Part shown: one piece after another, positions 33,709 to 43,388 of the stretch
How the letters are laid out: each line of letters begins with the position of its first letter
Numbering within the stretch: position 1 is the stretch's first letter
Assembly (NCBI GenBank): GCA_018873225.1
Contig: JAEILZ010000001.1
Location: 4,650,001 to 4,714,000, forward strand
DNA length: 64,000 nt
Direction of reading: 5' to 3'
Source: [Phialemoniopsis] sp. UDSM-2020
Lineage: Eukaryota; Ascomycota; Sordariomycetes; Thyridiales; Thyridiaceae
Position numbers and translations under genes: made by a program
The notes under the pieces: generated by a model
Told to the model about the DNA's origin: nothing
Database searches by the model: none
The model's input: the letters and a program-made list of their open reading frames with translations, nothing else

Positions 33709-35043
33709 TTACAAGTCTCTAAGTCTATCAAGTAGTCCATCCAAGCCCGGCAATCTACTGCTACATACCCTGCCGGCCTTGATGACTGCCACCAATTCCG
33801 TCTCACTGCGCTCAAAGATTGTGATGTCCTCAAGAGGGTTACTATTCAAGATGAGGAGATCTGCCTCGAACCCAGTCTGGATCTGGCCGAGCGTCTCTTG
33901 TCCCAACATTTTGGCGGGTGTGATTGTCGCGCTCTGGAGGATCTCCAGGGGACTCAAAACCGCCGAACGCAGCGAAAACTCTCTGCATTGGTAAGTCCCA
34001 AGTGGGCCTAGGAGATCCGAGCCGTAGCAGATCGAGACTCCCTCATCCCTGGCGATACGGAGTGCTTCTTTACCCATCTCTAGAACCTTCTTGTTCTTGG
34101 CCTGCGACTCGGCGGGCAGAAACTGCGGCAAAGCTGGATCGGCCAGGGTTTCGTATGTGACCAAAGTAGGCGTGAGGTAACAACCTCTGCGAGCCATCTC
34201 CTTTGCCGTTTCGCGGTCAATCAGGTTGCCATGCTCAATCCCCCTGACGCCATTCTCAATAGCAATCCGGATCGACTCCGGTGTGTATGCGTGGCATGTG
34301 ACATACGTGCGGTTATTCCCCGCGGCCAGACTAAACGCCCGGATCTCCTCTGGCGAGAACTGATTGTTCTCCAGCCGGTCCGTGGGGCTGACCACACCGC
34401 CGCCGCCCATGATCTTGAGAAAGTCCGCGCCGCGGCGCAGCTCATCACGCGCGACGGCGAGACAGGCCGGCACGCCGTCGCAGACCCGCCCGAGCCCGGA
34501 CACAAATCCAGACGCGCAGTCCGAGTGGTCGTGCGCGCCGCGAAAGTCGCCGTGCCCGCCCGTCTGGCTCAGCGCGTGGCCGCAGATGAACAGTCGTGGC
34601 CCGACGGCGAGCCATTCCTCGCACGCCTGCTTGAGCGCGTAGGGGGCGCCGCCGCAGTCGCGCACGGTGGTGAAGCCGCGGCAGAGCATGTCGCGGCAGA
34701 CAAAGGTCATGCGCAGCAGGGACTGGGTCTCGGGCGTGGCCATGACGTGCCGGAAGTCTAGCTCGCCGGGCACAGCGGAGATGTGGACGTGGCTGTCTAT
34801 GAGGCCGGGGCAGACGAATTTCCCGGCGAGGTCAATCTTCTGGGTGTCTGACGGGACGGCGAGGTCGTCGTTGCCATCGGAAGATACGTCTGCGATGCGG
34901 CCATTCTCGAGATAGATGGAAGATCCTGAGCTGCAGGAACCAGTGACAGGGTCTATGATGTTTGCATTTGTGAATAGGTACTTTGGGATATCTGACTTGG
35001 GAAGCCAAGGTTTCACGAACTGAGGGGTGATGGTGGTCGACAT
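33709..35043 (-). CDS. metal-dependent amidohydrolase (imidazolonepropionase/prolidase-like)
   Basis: Intronless, 444 aa. It has the amidohydrolase-superfamily layout: a small N-terminal beta domain (FTNANIIDPVTG), then the metal-binding pair His85 and His87 in DSHVHI, Lys210 in FLKIMGGGG (candidate carboxylated bridging Lys), His251 (TCHAY), His271 (IEHG) and Asp343 (YGSD). These are the residues expected for a binuclear centre. No signal peptide, so cytosolic. This clade covers Xaa-Pro dipeptidases, imidazolonepropionase-like proteins and fungal carboxypeptidase-like amidases. The substrate is probably an amide or N-acyl amino acid, but this cannot be fixed here. Confidence 0.9.
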   Translation of the reverse strand: MSTTITPQFVKPWLPKSDIPKYLFTNANIIDPVTGSCSSGSSIYLENGRIADVSSDGNDDLAVPSDTQKIDLAGKFVCPGLIDSHVHISAVPGELDFRHVMATPETQSLLRMTFVCRDMLCRGFTTVRDCGGAPYALKQACEEWLAVGPRLFICGHALSQTGGHGDFRGAHDHSDCASGFVSGLGRVCDGVPACLAVARDELRRGADFLKIMGGGGVVSPTDRLENNQFSPEEIRAFSLAAGNNRTYVTCHAYTPESIRIAIENGVRGIEHGNLIDRETAKEMARRGCYLTPTLVTYETLADPALPQFLPAESQAKNKKVLEMGKEALRIARDEGVSICYGSDLLGPLGTYQCREFSLRSAVLSPLEILQSATITPAKMLGQETLGQIQTGFEADLLILNSNPLEDITIFERSETELVAVIKAGRVCSSRLPGLDGLLDRLRDL

Positions 35044-35789
35044 GATGTGATCTTAGCTAGGTAGTCGTAAGGCAAATGGAGTGCCATACGAATACAATTA
35101 AAGAAAGTAATTTCTATTACTTCTCGTTGACATTGATATGTAACTACTTCTGTCGAGGAACCCCGCGCGACGGCATCAGAGAACTCGTCCGGATCTCTCC
35201 ATGTGTACCCGGTCCGGTCTTGGCTTCGCCCGCCAGGGACGACGTCACTCCGATACATCGGCAGTGTAACCACCGGTCGCAGACCACAAAGAGTGTTAAT
35301 AAAGCGAAATTCTGAACGACCCTTTGCTCCGTTCCTTGTCCTGGTGACGACATGCTTCCAACCTGTTGTCACATCTTCACAGGCTAGCCCGACAGCATGG
35401 GTGTGGCTACACAACACTAGGCGATCCGAACACTACTGGGCATCCTGCTTTTTGTACCTATCATGCCAGCTTCTATCCCTCGAACTTCGAAAGTGTTGCT
35501 TTTTTCGTTTTCTGAATTTTTGCTGATAGCAGATGGTGAAGTTCATGTGTAGTCGGACCGGAACAACCGGGGCAGCGTCGTCACTTTTGGTGGGACCGGG
35601 CCGGTCGCCAGTGCGAAGCCTGCTCGACCTAGCAGTGTTGACTCCACGTCGGTGACTTCTGTCATAAATATAACAGTGGTTTCACCTCAACACACAGTCG
35701 AGTACATATCAAGACTTCACGTGCTGATTTATTCCGCGAAAGCTACACTATTCTTACTTATAGGCCACCTGAATAACTTCTGCGACAAG
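35044..35789. other. divergent promoter, amidohydrolase and dehalogenase
   Basis: About 745 bases with many CCGG words (35200-35280 and 35555-35610) and one CGG-N5-CCG element. No gene. Confidence 0.4.
35559..35569. promoter_or_regulatory. CGG-N5-CCG element
   Basis: CGG AACAA CCG, about 220 bp upstream of the dehalogenase start. Candidate binding site for a Zn2Cys6 regulator; a single occurrence, so weak. Confidence 0.3.
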
Positions 35790-36506
35790 ATGTCTGCTCT
35801 TTCCGACTTTCGCGTCTTGTCGTTTGACGTGTACGGCACGCTGATTGACTGGGAAACCGGCATGATCACGGCGCTGCAACCCCTCCTTCAGAAGAACGGC
35901 GCCACATTTTCAAAAGCTCAGCTTCTAGCAGTCATCCACGACTTGGAGAAGACACAGCAAGCAAAGACGCCCTCAATGCGATACGCAGACCTGCTCGCCA
36001 CCATTCATCCCCAAATTGCCGCCAAGCTGTCGCTTGCAGAGCCAACAGCAGCGGAGTCGAGGGCATTCGGCGACTCGGTCGGCAAGTGGCCGGCGTTCCC
36101 CGACACGGTGGACGCGCTTCGGCGCCTAGCCAAGCACTACAAGCTGGTCGTCCTCTCCAACGTGGACCGAGAGTCCTTCTCCGGCTCAAATTCCGGCCCA
36201 CTTGAGGGAGTGCCGTTTGACCTGGTCCTCACGGCGCAAGACATCGGCTCGTACAAGCCGGACCCAAAGAACTTTGAGTACATGCTCAAGAAGGTCAAGG
36301 AGGAGCTCGGCGCGGAGAAGGCGCAGGTGCTGCAGACTGCTCAGAGCCAGTTCCACGACCACCACCCTGCCAAAGTGGCGGGGATCAAGTCATCTTGGAT
36401 TGTCCGGCCTGGTGCGGTGATGGGGAACCGTGAGGATGAGGTGTATGATTGGAAGTTTGATACGCTGGGGGCAATGGCTGATGCTGTTGAGGCGGAAACA
36501 AGGTAG
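35790..36506 (+). CDS. haloacid dehalogenase, type II (HAD superfamily)
   Basis: 238 aa from the ATG at 35790. The frame is open back to 35652 but the added 46 residues do not look like the family. HAD motif I is SFDVYGTLIDW (nucleophile Asp), motif II is VVLSNVDR (Ser), motif III the Lys of SYKPDPKNF; the usual motif IV acidic residues are replaced around HDHHPAKVAGI, where type II dehalogenases normally have a D..GA-like stretch. The cap helices (LLQKNGATFSKAQLL) and the conserved WPAFPDT are typical of fungal 2-haloacid dehalogenase-like proteins. Expected to be a soluble hydrolase acting on a 2-haloacid or on an unrelated phosphorylated or halogen-free substrate; many family members are not true dehalogenases. 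Confidence 0.85.
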   Translation: MSALSDFRVLSFDVYGTLIDWETGMITALQPLLQKNGATFSKAQLLAVIHDLEKTQQAKTPSMRYADLLATIHPQIAAKLSLAEPTAAESRAFGDSVGKWPAFPDTVDALRRLAKHYKLVVLSNVDRESFSGSNSGPLEGVPFDLVLTAQDIGSYKPDPKNFEYMLKKVKEELGAEKAQVLQTAQSQFHDHHPAKVAGIKSSWIVRPGAVMGNREDEVYDWKFDTLGAMADAVEAETR

Positions 36507-36996
36507 TTCTGCAGATAAAGACTATAATAACCTTACCAGTATGCCTTCTGAGACCATCTCTGATCATATCAGTCGCTGGGATTCGGGCATCGATTTCCTG
36601 ACCGTTCGCCTCACGCGGATCGGCCCCGTCCGCCGCCACCAAGGTGGCTATTGCAGGGGTTGTTGCTTAGGTAGCAGAATCACCCCGTTGAACACGCTCA
36701 AAAAGCACAACAATTTGACGAGGATCAAGCGCTACTGACTTTTAGCCCTGTAGGGTCAGATCCTTGGTCGATTCGCGAGCCGACGGTGTCCAAGTCGAGT
36801 CAGAGCGGCCCTCAAGATTGACTCAGTTTCTCCACTTCTCCGCACCAAGATCACCAGTGGAACCTGGTGTTTGTGCCAATATCCGGAGAACAATTGCAAA
36901 GCCAGGACATTGATATATGAATGCAAGCCCAACACGATGGGTCTTCAGCGGTGAATGGGTTTAGCAGTGACTTGGTATCTCTACTCCTACCTCGCC
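36507..36996. other. intergenic
   Basis: About 490 bases: 3' flank of the dehalogenase and promoter of the tannase. Nothing recognised. Confidence 0.4.
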
Positions 36997-38577
36997 ATGA
37001 AGTCCTTCTTTCTGAGCGTGGCCGCGCTCCCATTGGCCATTTGCTCTCCCACATCCCGTTCAAACGATGTGAAGCAGACGCCGTGCAGTGAAATGTCATT
37101 GGCTGCACTTGAAGGTTTTCAGATCTTGACGACAAAGGCTCACGAAGTTCATGACTACACCTTTGGTGGCGTGGCAAAGCAACCTGTCAGTTTCTGCAAC
37201 ATCACTCTCACTCTGACCCACCCCGGTGCCAATGACAATGTTCGCACTGCCATATGGCTTCCGCTGGACACTTGGAACGGCCGCTTTATGGCCACGGGTG
37301 GCGGTGGCCTCGCTGCCGGAAGTGACACCAACATGATACAGGCCTTGCTCCTAGGCTTCGTGACTGGCTCTACGGATGCAGGTCTGACGCTCGGCGGCAC
37401 AAGCGATCCTAATACTGCTGAGTGGGCTTTGAAGCCAGATGGCAGCATCAACGCCGAGCTTATCACCAATTTTGCCTATCGGTCAGTCCACGAGATGACT
37501 CTGCTTGGCAAAGCAGCTGTCTCATCTTTCTACGGCAATGATCCGAGCTATTCGTATTACATGGGTTGCTCGCAGGGCGGAAGACAGGGTTACTATGCTG
37601 CCCAAGTCTGGCCTGAGGACTACGATGGCATCATGGCTAACGCGCCTGCCATTCACACGCCCAAGGTGTCGCCTGGTGACTTTTGGCCGTCGGTTGTGAT
37701 GGGGAATATTGCGGTCCCACCCAAGTGTGTCTTTGATACGTATCTTCAGGCTATTAACAAGGTCTGCGATCCACAGGACGGGGTAGTCGATGGTCTCGTC
37801 TCCAACCCTGACTGGTGCAAATTCGATGCCAGATCACTTATCGGTCATGAGGTCAACTGCGCCGACACTAGCTCAACTGTCACGATTACCGCGGAGTTTG
37901 CCGATGTGCTCGCTCGGGTCATCGAAGGAGCAAGATCACCCACGGGAGAATTCCGATGGTATGGCGTCCCTCTTGGTGCCGACTTCAAAGGTCTGGCCAA
38001 TACCCAGGTTGTCAATGGATCAGTCGTTCCGGTCCCCTTCAGCCCGGCCGAAGCTTGGATCCGCTACTTCATCGCGCAAGACCCAACACTGGACACAGCG
38101 CACCTGACTCTAGCCGAGTTCGACAGCCTATTCCAGCGCTCCGTCGAGCTGTACGAGCCGTCTTTGGGCACGAGCAACCCGGATCTGACTTCCTTCAAGA
38201 AGGCTGGCGGCAAGCTCCTGACATGGCACGGTCTGGCAGATCCGCTCATTGCGCATCCGGGGACGATATTGTACTGGAAGACCCTCACGAAGAACATGGG
38301 TTCCACGCCGGACGATTTCTATCGTGTCTTTCTAGCACCTGGCGCGGGCCATTGCTCCGGGGGATACGGACCGGTGCCGGTGGATCCCCTGAGTGCGCTG
38401 ATGGAGTGGGTTGAGAAGGGCAAGGCTCCTGTCACGCTGTTTGCGAACACCACCTCGGGACAACTGACTAAGTCGCGCAATCTATGCCGCTATCCTCAAA
38501 TTCTGAGATACAAAGGGCAGGGTGACGTGAATGACGCGGAGAGCTTTACCTGCGGGTGTGGAGTATTTGATATCTGA
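36997..38577 (+). CDS. secreted tannase / feruloyl esterase
   Basis: Single exon, 526 aa from the Met at 36997, chosen because it starts a clean signal peptide (MKSFFLSVAALPLAICS); an upstream in-frame Met at 36955 would bury it. Tannase-family (PF07519) signatures: TGGGGLAAG, a GCSQGGRQGY nucleophile elbow (Ser at about 192), LTWHGLADPLI (catalytic Asp) and GAGHCSGG (catalytic His next to a Cys that pairs with the Cys preceding the nucleophile, the CS-D-HC arrangement). Ten or more Cys and several NxT/S sites fit an extracellular glycoprotein. Substrates are gallate, ferulate or related phenolic esters from plant material. Confidence 0.93.
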   Translation: MKSFFLSVAALPLAICSPTSRSNDVKQTPCSEMSLAALEGFQILTTKAHEVHDYTFGGVAKQPVSFCNITLTLTHPGANDNVRTAIWLPLDTWNGRFMATGGGGLAAGSDTNMIQALLLGFVTGSTDAGLTLGGTSDPNTAEWALKPDGSINAELITNFAYRSVHEMTLLGKAAVSSFYGNDPSYSYYMGCSQGGRQGYYAAQVWPEDYDGIMANAPAIHTPKVSPGDFWPSVVMGNIAVPPKCVFDTYLQAINKVCDPQDGVVDGLVSNPDWCKFDARSLIGHEVNCADTSSTVTITAEFADVLARVIEGARSPTGEFRWYGVPLGADFKGLANTQVVNGSVVPVPFSPAEAWIRYFIAQDPTLDTAHLTLAEFDSLFQRSVELYEPSLGTSNPDLTSFKKAGGKLLTWHGLADPLIAHPGTILYWKTLTKNMGSTPDDFYRVFLAPGAGHCSGGYGPVPVDPLSALMEWVEKGKAPVTLFANTTSGQLTKSRNLCRYPQILRYKGQGDVNDAESFTCGCGVFDI

Positions 38578-39109
38578 GCTGCCATGAGCCTAGATCTATT
38601 GATAATATGGATACAAAGGCATTCCTTGCATAAGCTGTGGTCTGACCATAATGACTTAGTTGCAACATCCTTTGTCTAGTTCGAATCTGCCACTGACGTT
38701 GTAGTTTGTAGTTGAACTGACTGGACCATGATGAGTTCCTCTTATACAAGTACGGACAGTGCAGTGAGTCGGATCTAATGTTTCTCCGGTACTTGAACCT
38801 GACCTTGTTGAATGATCAAAATCCAAATCGACTTCAGCCCCTAGGAAAGAGACATAATAGGCTATCATACATCAGGCTAGAGGTTCTATCCGCGCCGGCC
38901 CTTCTCTTCACGCCGTCGATAACAGACTTCATCAAGAGTCTGCCAAACCCGCCTTATTCGCTTGTCTAGAGAGACTCCCCCGCAGCAACGTGCTGACTGA
39001 TTATCTGCCCGTTCCTTTGAGTACGCGTCGATGCGGTACATCTTGCACAGCGAACCTTGTCAAAGCAGGCTTTTTCTCTCCTTTTGAATTGACAGTATCG
39101 TTGCAAGAG
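38578..39109. other. intergenic, convergent 3' flanks
   Basis: About 530 bases between the tannase end and the second NLR gene end. No ORF or element supported. Confidence 0.4.
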
Positions 39110-42100
39110 CTACAAATTGGCAACCTCTCGCAACCTCTTCAGAGCTGATTCAGACTTCAGTCGCTCAGGGTGGCAATCTGGCAATGTCCTTGCCTGGATA
39201 TTCACCACGAGCTCCATCAGCTCAAGTGCCTTGTGGTTCTGTCCATCAGAATCGTATACTCTTGCGAGCTCCTGCTGCGAGCTCAATCGGCGAGGATGGG
39301 TTTCTGGTAGTGATCTTGTTTCAATAGCCACCACGTATTCCAGCAGTCCAAGGGCCCTCTGAATCTGTCCATCAGAATGGTATGCCCCTGCAAGTACGTG
39401 CTGCGATACTAGTCGAGAAGGGTGGGCTTCTTCGAATATCGTTTCCTTAATTGAGATAACTCGCTCTAGCACCTCTATTGCCTCTTTTGCCTGCCCGTTG
39501 ACCTGATACATCCTTGCAAGTTCGTGCTGCGATGCTAGTCGATCTGGGTGGGTTTCTTCTAATGTCGTCTCCTCAATCGAGACAACTCGCTCTAGCAGTT
39601 CTATCGCCTCTTTCACCTGTCCGTTAGCCTTATATGCCGATGCGAGTGTATGTTGTGATGCAAGTCGGCTTGGATGGCTCTCTTCTAATGTCGTCTTCTC
39701 AATTGAGACAACTCGCTCTAGTAGTTCTATTGCCTCTTTCACCTGTCCGTTAGCCTCATATACCGATGCGAGTTCGTGCTGTGATGCTAGTCGTTTTGGA
39801 TGGCTCTCTTCTAATGTCGTCTCCCTTATTGAGACAACTCGCTCTAGCAGATGTATCGCCTCTTTCACCTGCCCGTTGGCCATGTATGCCCCTGCGAGTT
39901 CGTGCTGCGATGCAAGTCGATCTGGGTGGGTCTCTTCCAATGTTGTCGCCTCTATTGAGACCACCTGCTCGAAAACCTTCACTGCCTCTTTTGTACGCCC
40001 GTCTATATAGAGACACATCCCAACATTATGTCCCAGTACACAAATCTCATCCCCGATATTCTGCGCACTTAACAACTTGAGCGCATGAGGAAAGTATGAC
40101 CTCCATATTTCGCGATTCTCCCAGGCGTAGGTAGGAAATACATCCGTTAGATGTGCAACTGCATCTATTCTGGAGCTTTCGAATACCCCCTGTCTTTCGA
40201 CCCATACTTGTGTCATCAGATGCACAAGGCTGTGCATGTCTAGCAGATTCCTATCCTCGCGCCTGCTGAGGAATCCATATCCGCATAGCGTGCCGATCGC
40301 GGATGCCATTCTCTGCTCCGTTTCAAGCGGTGGGAGTAAGGATCTAGGAATTGCTTTTGGTTCAATATGGGCTAGGAATGAAAGTAAGGATATAGCGTCG
40401 TCGTTTCTTTGCTGGATCTGGTTGTACGAAATCGTCCATGTTGTCGCGATTGCACCTTGGCTGGCATGGTAGTACACTTTGTCCAGGACTTCAGTGCTTA
40501 GCAATTCGACTCTATCGCGATCGGTCTTCCAAAAAAGTTCAACATATTCAGCTATTGTGATCTCGTTGATATTGATGTAGTTCGATGCCTGTGCAATAGC
40601 GAGTGGGAGATACGTTAGTTCCTTCAGAAGCCTGGCTGACGAATCGTGATCTAACAACAGATCTGGATCATCCAGTGACTTTTGCAAGAGATCGGCACCC
40701 TCTTCAAGAGTCATCTCAGCCAGTCTGATTACATTTCTTCTAGCAACAGCTTGTGCCACTTCCTGTGACCGGGAGGTAAACAGGATGCGTCCCGTGTCAC
40801 TCTGGGGGAGGAATTGGTGAATCCCTTGTCGCTGCCTGGGCCCCTTGAGGTCGCTGAAATCATCGATATTGTCGATAATGAGTAACCATTTTCCAGACTC
40901 TTCCGAAGACAAATATCGCTGGAGTGTTTCTTTCGCGTCCTCTTCCTCGTCACACCGGATTTTCAGCTTCTTGACTAATGCTGTGCAACCCTGTTCGAAG
41001 TTCGGCATGCTGTAAGCAGGTAGCCACAGAACAGAAAACTCGGGCTTGCACTGCTTTACCCAATGTGCCATATGAAGAGCAATCTGGGTCTTCCCTGCCC
41101 CGCCGAATCCGATCAGTGCAACTTGGTAGGTGTCTTCGCTGTCAAAGAGCATGTGTTTGAGGGTCTTAATCACGTCGGCACGCTCCACAAAATCCCTATT
41201 CTTGGGGAACGGGATAGAGTATGTAGCATGATCTCGATCCAGGCCACCCTGTGTATGCACATGTGCCGTTGATCCATGGTTGACCGTACGTAGCTTCGAG
41301 CATACTCGTGCTCGTCCTGCAATGTCTTTGATCCTGATGCGGACTTTGTCGTATTCATCGTCGTGTTCTCCGAACTTGACTAAATCCGAGTGCGTGCGAC
41401 TTATCGGACAGATGTGGTCCTGTCCAATCTCCCAGGAACGACAGTTGGTAGCAGAAATCTTGGGTACCAGAACCTGTCTTTCTCCATCCATCTTCCATAT
41501 TCCGCTAGCATCCTGCATCCCCTTTTCAGCACTGAACCACGATTAATATGCGAGGGTTCGTACCTTTCTAGCTGTTGGGGACGTTTCTGTCTCATAGAAG
41601 CAGATGACCTCTGAGTCGCCCTGGTTTCCCAATACTTTTTGAAACTCGCGGTGCAGTGTTTCTAGAATCTGCGAATTGTGAAGGCTGAGTGATTCGATGA
41701 GATGTCGATCTGGCCCATCCCCAGCCATGGGTATCAGTGACTTTACGTCCATACCATGGTGCGGAACTCCAAAGAAGAGAAGCCCGTATACCGCCTCGAT
41801 GAGACTGATATTGGCTTGTCTTGAAGAGTTGGAGAGAATAGTCAAGGCCTGAAGACCATCAGAAATCTTCCACGCAGTCTAGATAAGTCAAGTCGACTCA
41901 CCTGTTTGACAATCAGCCCTCCGAGACTATGGGCGATGAAAAGAATGGGTCTTCTGGATTGGGTGTCGACCAGGGGCAGAAGAGAATTGTAGAACGAGGT
42001 CGCAATGTCTTCGAGGGACTGTATACTAGTGCTGTTTGCAACCGTTGATCCGTACCCATAAATCATTATACGTGCCTGTGGCATGTCTCTAGGGAGGGCG

Positions 42101-42584
42101 TCTCGTAGCCACATGTAGCTTGTGCCTCTCTGCTTGAAGGATCCGAAAGCGTGACCGCCGAGGCCAGAAATTGCGATCACACTATGCAAGATTAGATCGA
42201 ATATGCGTTATGGGCTTTTATCACTCACTCGATCTTATGCTCTGTGTTTGTTGGAGGCACATAGAGCGTGGTGATGCCCTGAAAGCTGTCATCCACCGCT
42301 AAGCTGCGGCCTTGGCCGTAGGCTGGAGGCAAAGGGATGTTCCATCGATGCCCGTCACTTGCACTCGTCGGCCGAGCAGAGGAGCTTTGGAATGTGACCG
42401 TGGAGGTTTGCGACTTTCCATGGATTTCGCGAGCGAGAGAGTAAACCGTCGGGTCGCCATCGTTGTGACTAGTTAGGAATGGCCTCAGCCTGATCTGATC
42501 CCATTCGAGAGGTACTCCACGTATGCGGAAGGTCAATCCTTCCTTCAGTGCTAGCTGCTCGAAGGACGATGATAGTTCCATCAT
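39110..42584 (-). CDS. NLR-type protein: alpha/beta-hydrolase, NB-ARC, seven TPRs
   Basis: Exons in order: 42584-42229, 42181-41902, 41848-41564, 41512-39110, in phase, giving 1107 aa. The start is the first Met of MMELSS; the frame opens upstream without ATG. The last acceptor could be 9 bases away (a GGG ATG CAG alternative). Residues about 120-300 form a serine hydrolase (IAISGLGGH, nucleophile Ser204 in AHSLGG, FFGVPHHG). NB-ARC: Walker A GFGGAGKT at 442-449, Walker B LLIIDN at about 517-522, GRILFTSR sensor and LTYLPLAIAQA motifs. Residues 812-1107 are seven tandem 42-residue TPRs of GQVKEAIELLERVV type. This is a fungal NLR of the kind linked to allorecognition; the near-identical repeats suggest ongoing repeat-copy turnover. 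Confidence 0.93.
39113..40000 (-). repeat. tandem 126-bp TPR-coding repeats (7 units)
   Basis: Seven consecutive 42-codon units at the 3' end of the NLR gene. Units 2-4 are almost identical in protein and very similar in DNA (the words translating GQVKEAI, LLERVVSI and RLASQH recur every 126 bases). The outer units at both ends are more diverged, as expected if the middle units exchange or duplicate most often. Confidence 0.9.
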
Positions 42585-42870
42585 TTGATAAGCCGTCCCA
42601 CATTCGACACTCAAGCTATTTGTGCGGGCTGTTCTAGTTTTTGCTAACTAAGATAGTAGATAGAAGATGGTTGAGGACCACGAATGGATATGTCAGGAGA
42701 TAGATTTTGAGATGTGAGGGGTAAGCTGCACACTGCCCCGCGGCTGAGGCCTGTCTGCGTGTCCGCGAGCCAATCATCAACATCGCATCTTTTTCAGGGC
42801 GGCTGGATGGTTGGGTATGCGCGCGCCATCACTTGCAGTGGCAGCGTGCGAATGGGCGTCGGACAACCAC
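42585..42870. other. intergenic
   Basis: Promoter of the second NLR gene. No TATA box or repeat recognised. Confidence 0.4.
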
Positions 42871-43384
42871 CTACACCAAGGCTCCGTATTGTTTGAGGGC
42901 CAATGACATGATGCCACACATGGAGATCGAGCTTTGATGCTGGAGGAAGTGTCTCTGACCACGATGAGCCTTTGTCTTCAATATCGAGCTATGTGATACT
43001 AATCCCACTTCGCGGAGCCATTTCGGCAATCGGAATTTTTTGCTATCGTGAAATTCCCCCCCTGTAGTTAGCAGTCTGCCAGTCTTGTTGTCCCAGATCT
43101 TGAAGCGGATGGCCGGTCTCGGAATAGGGCGGCTTCCATCGGCGTAGTCGATATCTTCTCTTCGGAGTAATCCATCCATCCTTTTGTCGGCGTAGTGGAA
43201 TTGTAGCCATGCCCCACCGTAAAAAGTCAAATGACCAGCTTCGGAGTCATTCATTCCATTTGCTTTGATCCACGACTCCTCAACAGTCCGAGTGTTCCGC
43301 CGCTTGGCGCAATTGTAACCTAACACGCCCTTTGCACAGCGTCCATTACATTGAGGGCCCGGACTGACGTACCCTAGTCGCCAT
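42871..43384 (-). CDS. hypothetical protein
   Basis: A 153-codon stretch, 43329-42871, has no in-frame ATG near its start. A 12-base first exon (ATG GCG ACT AGG, 43384-43373) joined across a 43-nt GTACGT...AAAG intron supplies one in phase, giving 156 aa. The sequence is protein-like (aromatic-rich FYGGAWLQFHYADKR, then RPAIRFKIWDNKTGRLL) but I recognise no domain. The predicted start lies only four bases from the oppositely oriented regulator start at 43389, which is implausible for two normal promoters, so this may be a remnant or mis-modelled. Confidence 0.3.
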
Positions 43385-43388
43385 CAGG

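Noticed and set aside
35652..35789. Upstream Met for the haloacid dehalogenase
   Set aside because: The added 46 residues do not resemble the family; the ATG at 35790 sits right before the conserved start of the fold.
36955..36996. Upstream Met for the tannase
   Set aside because: It would bury the signal peptide that starts at 36997.
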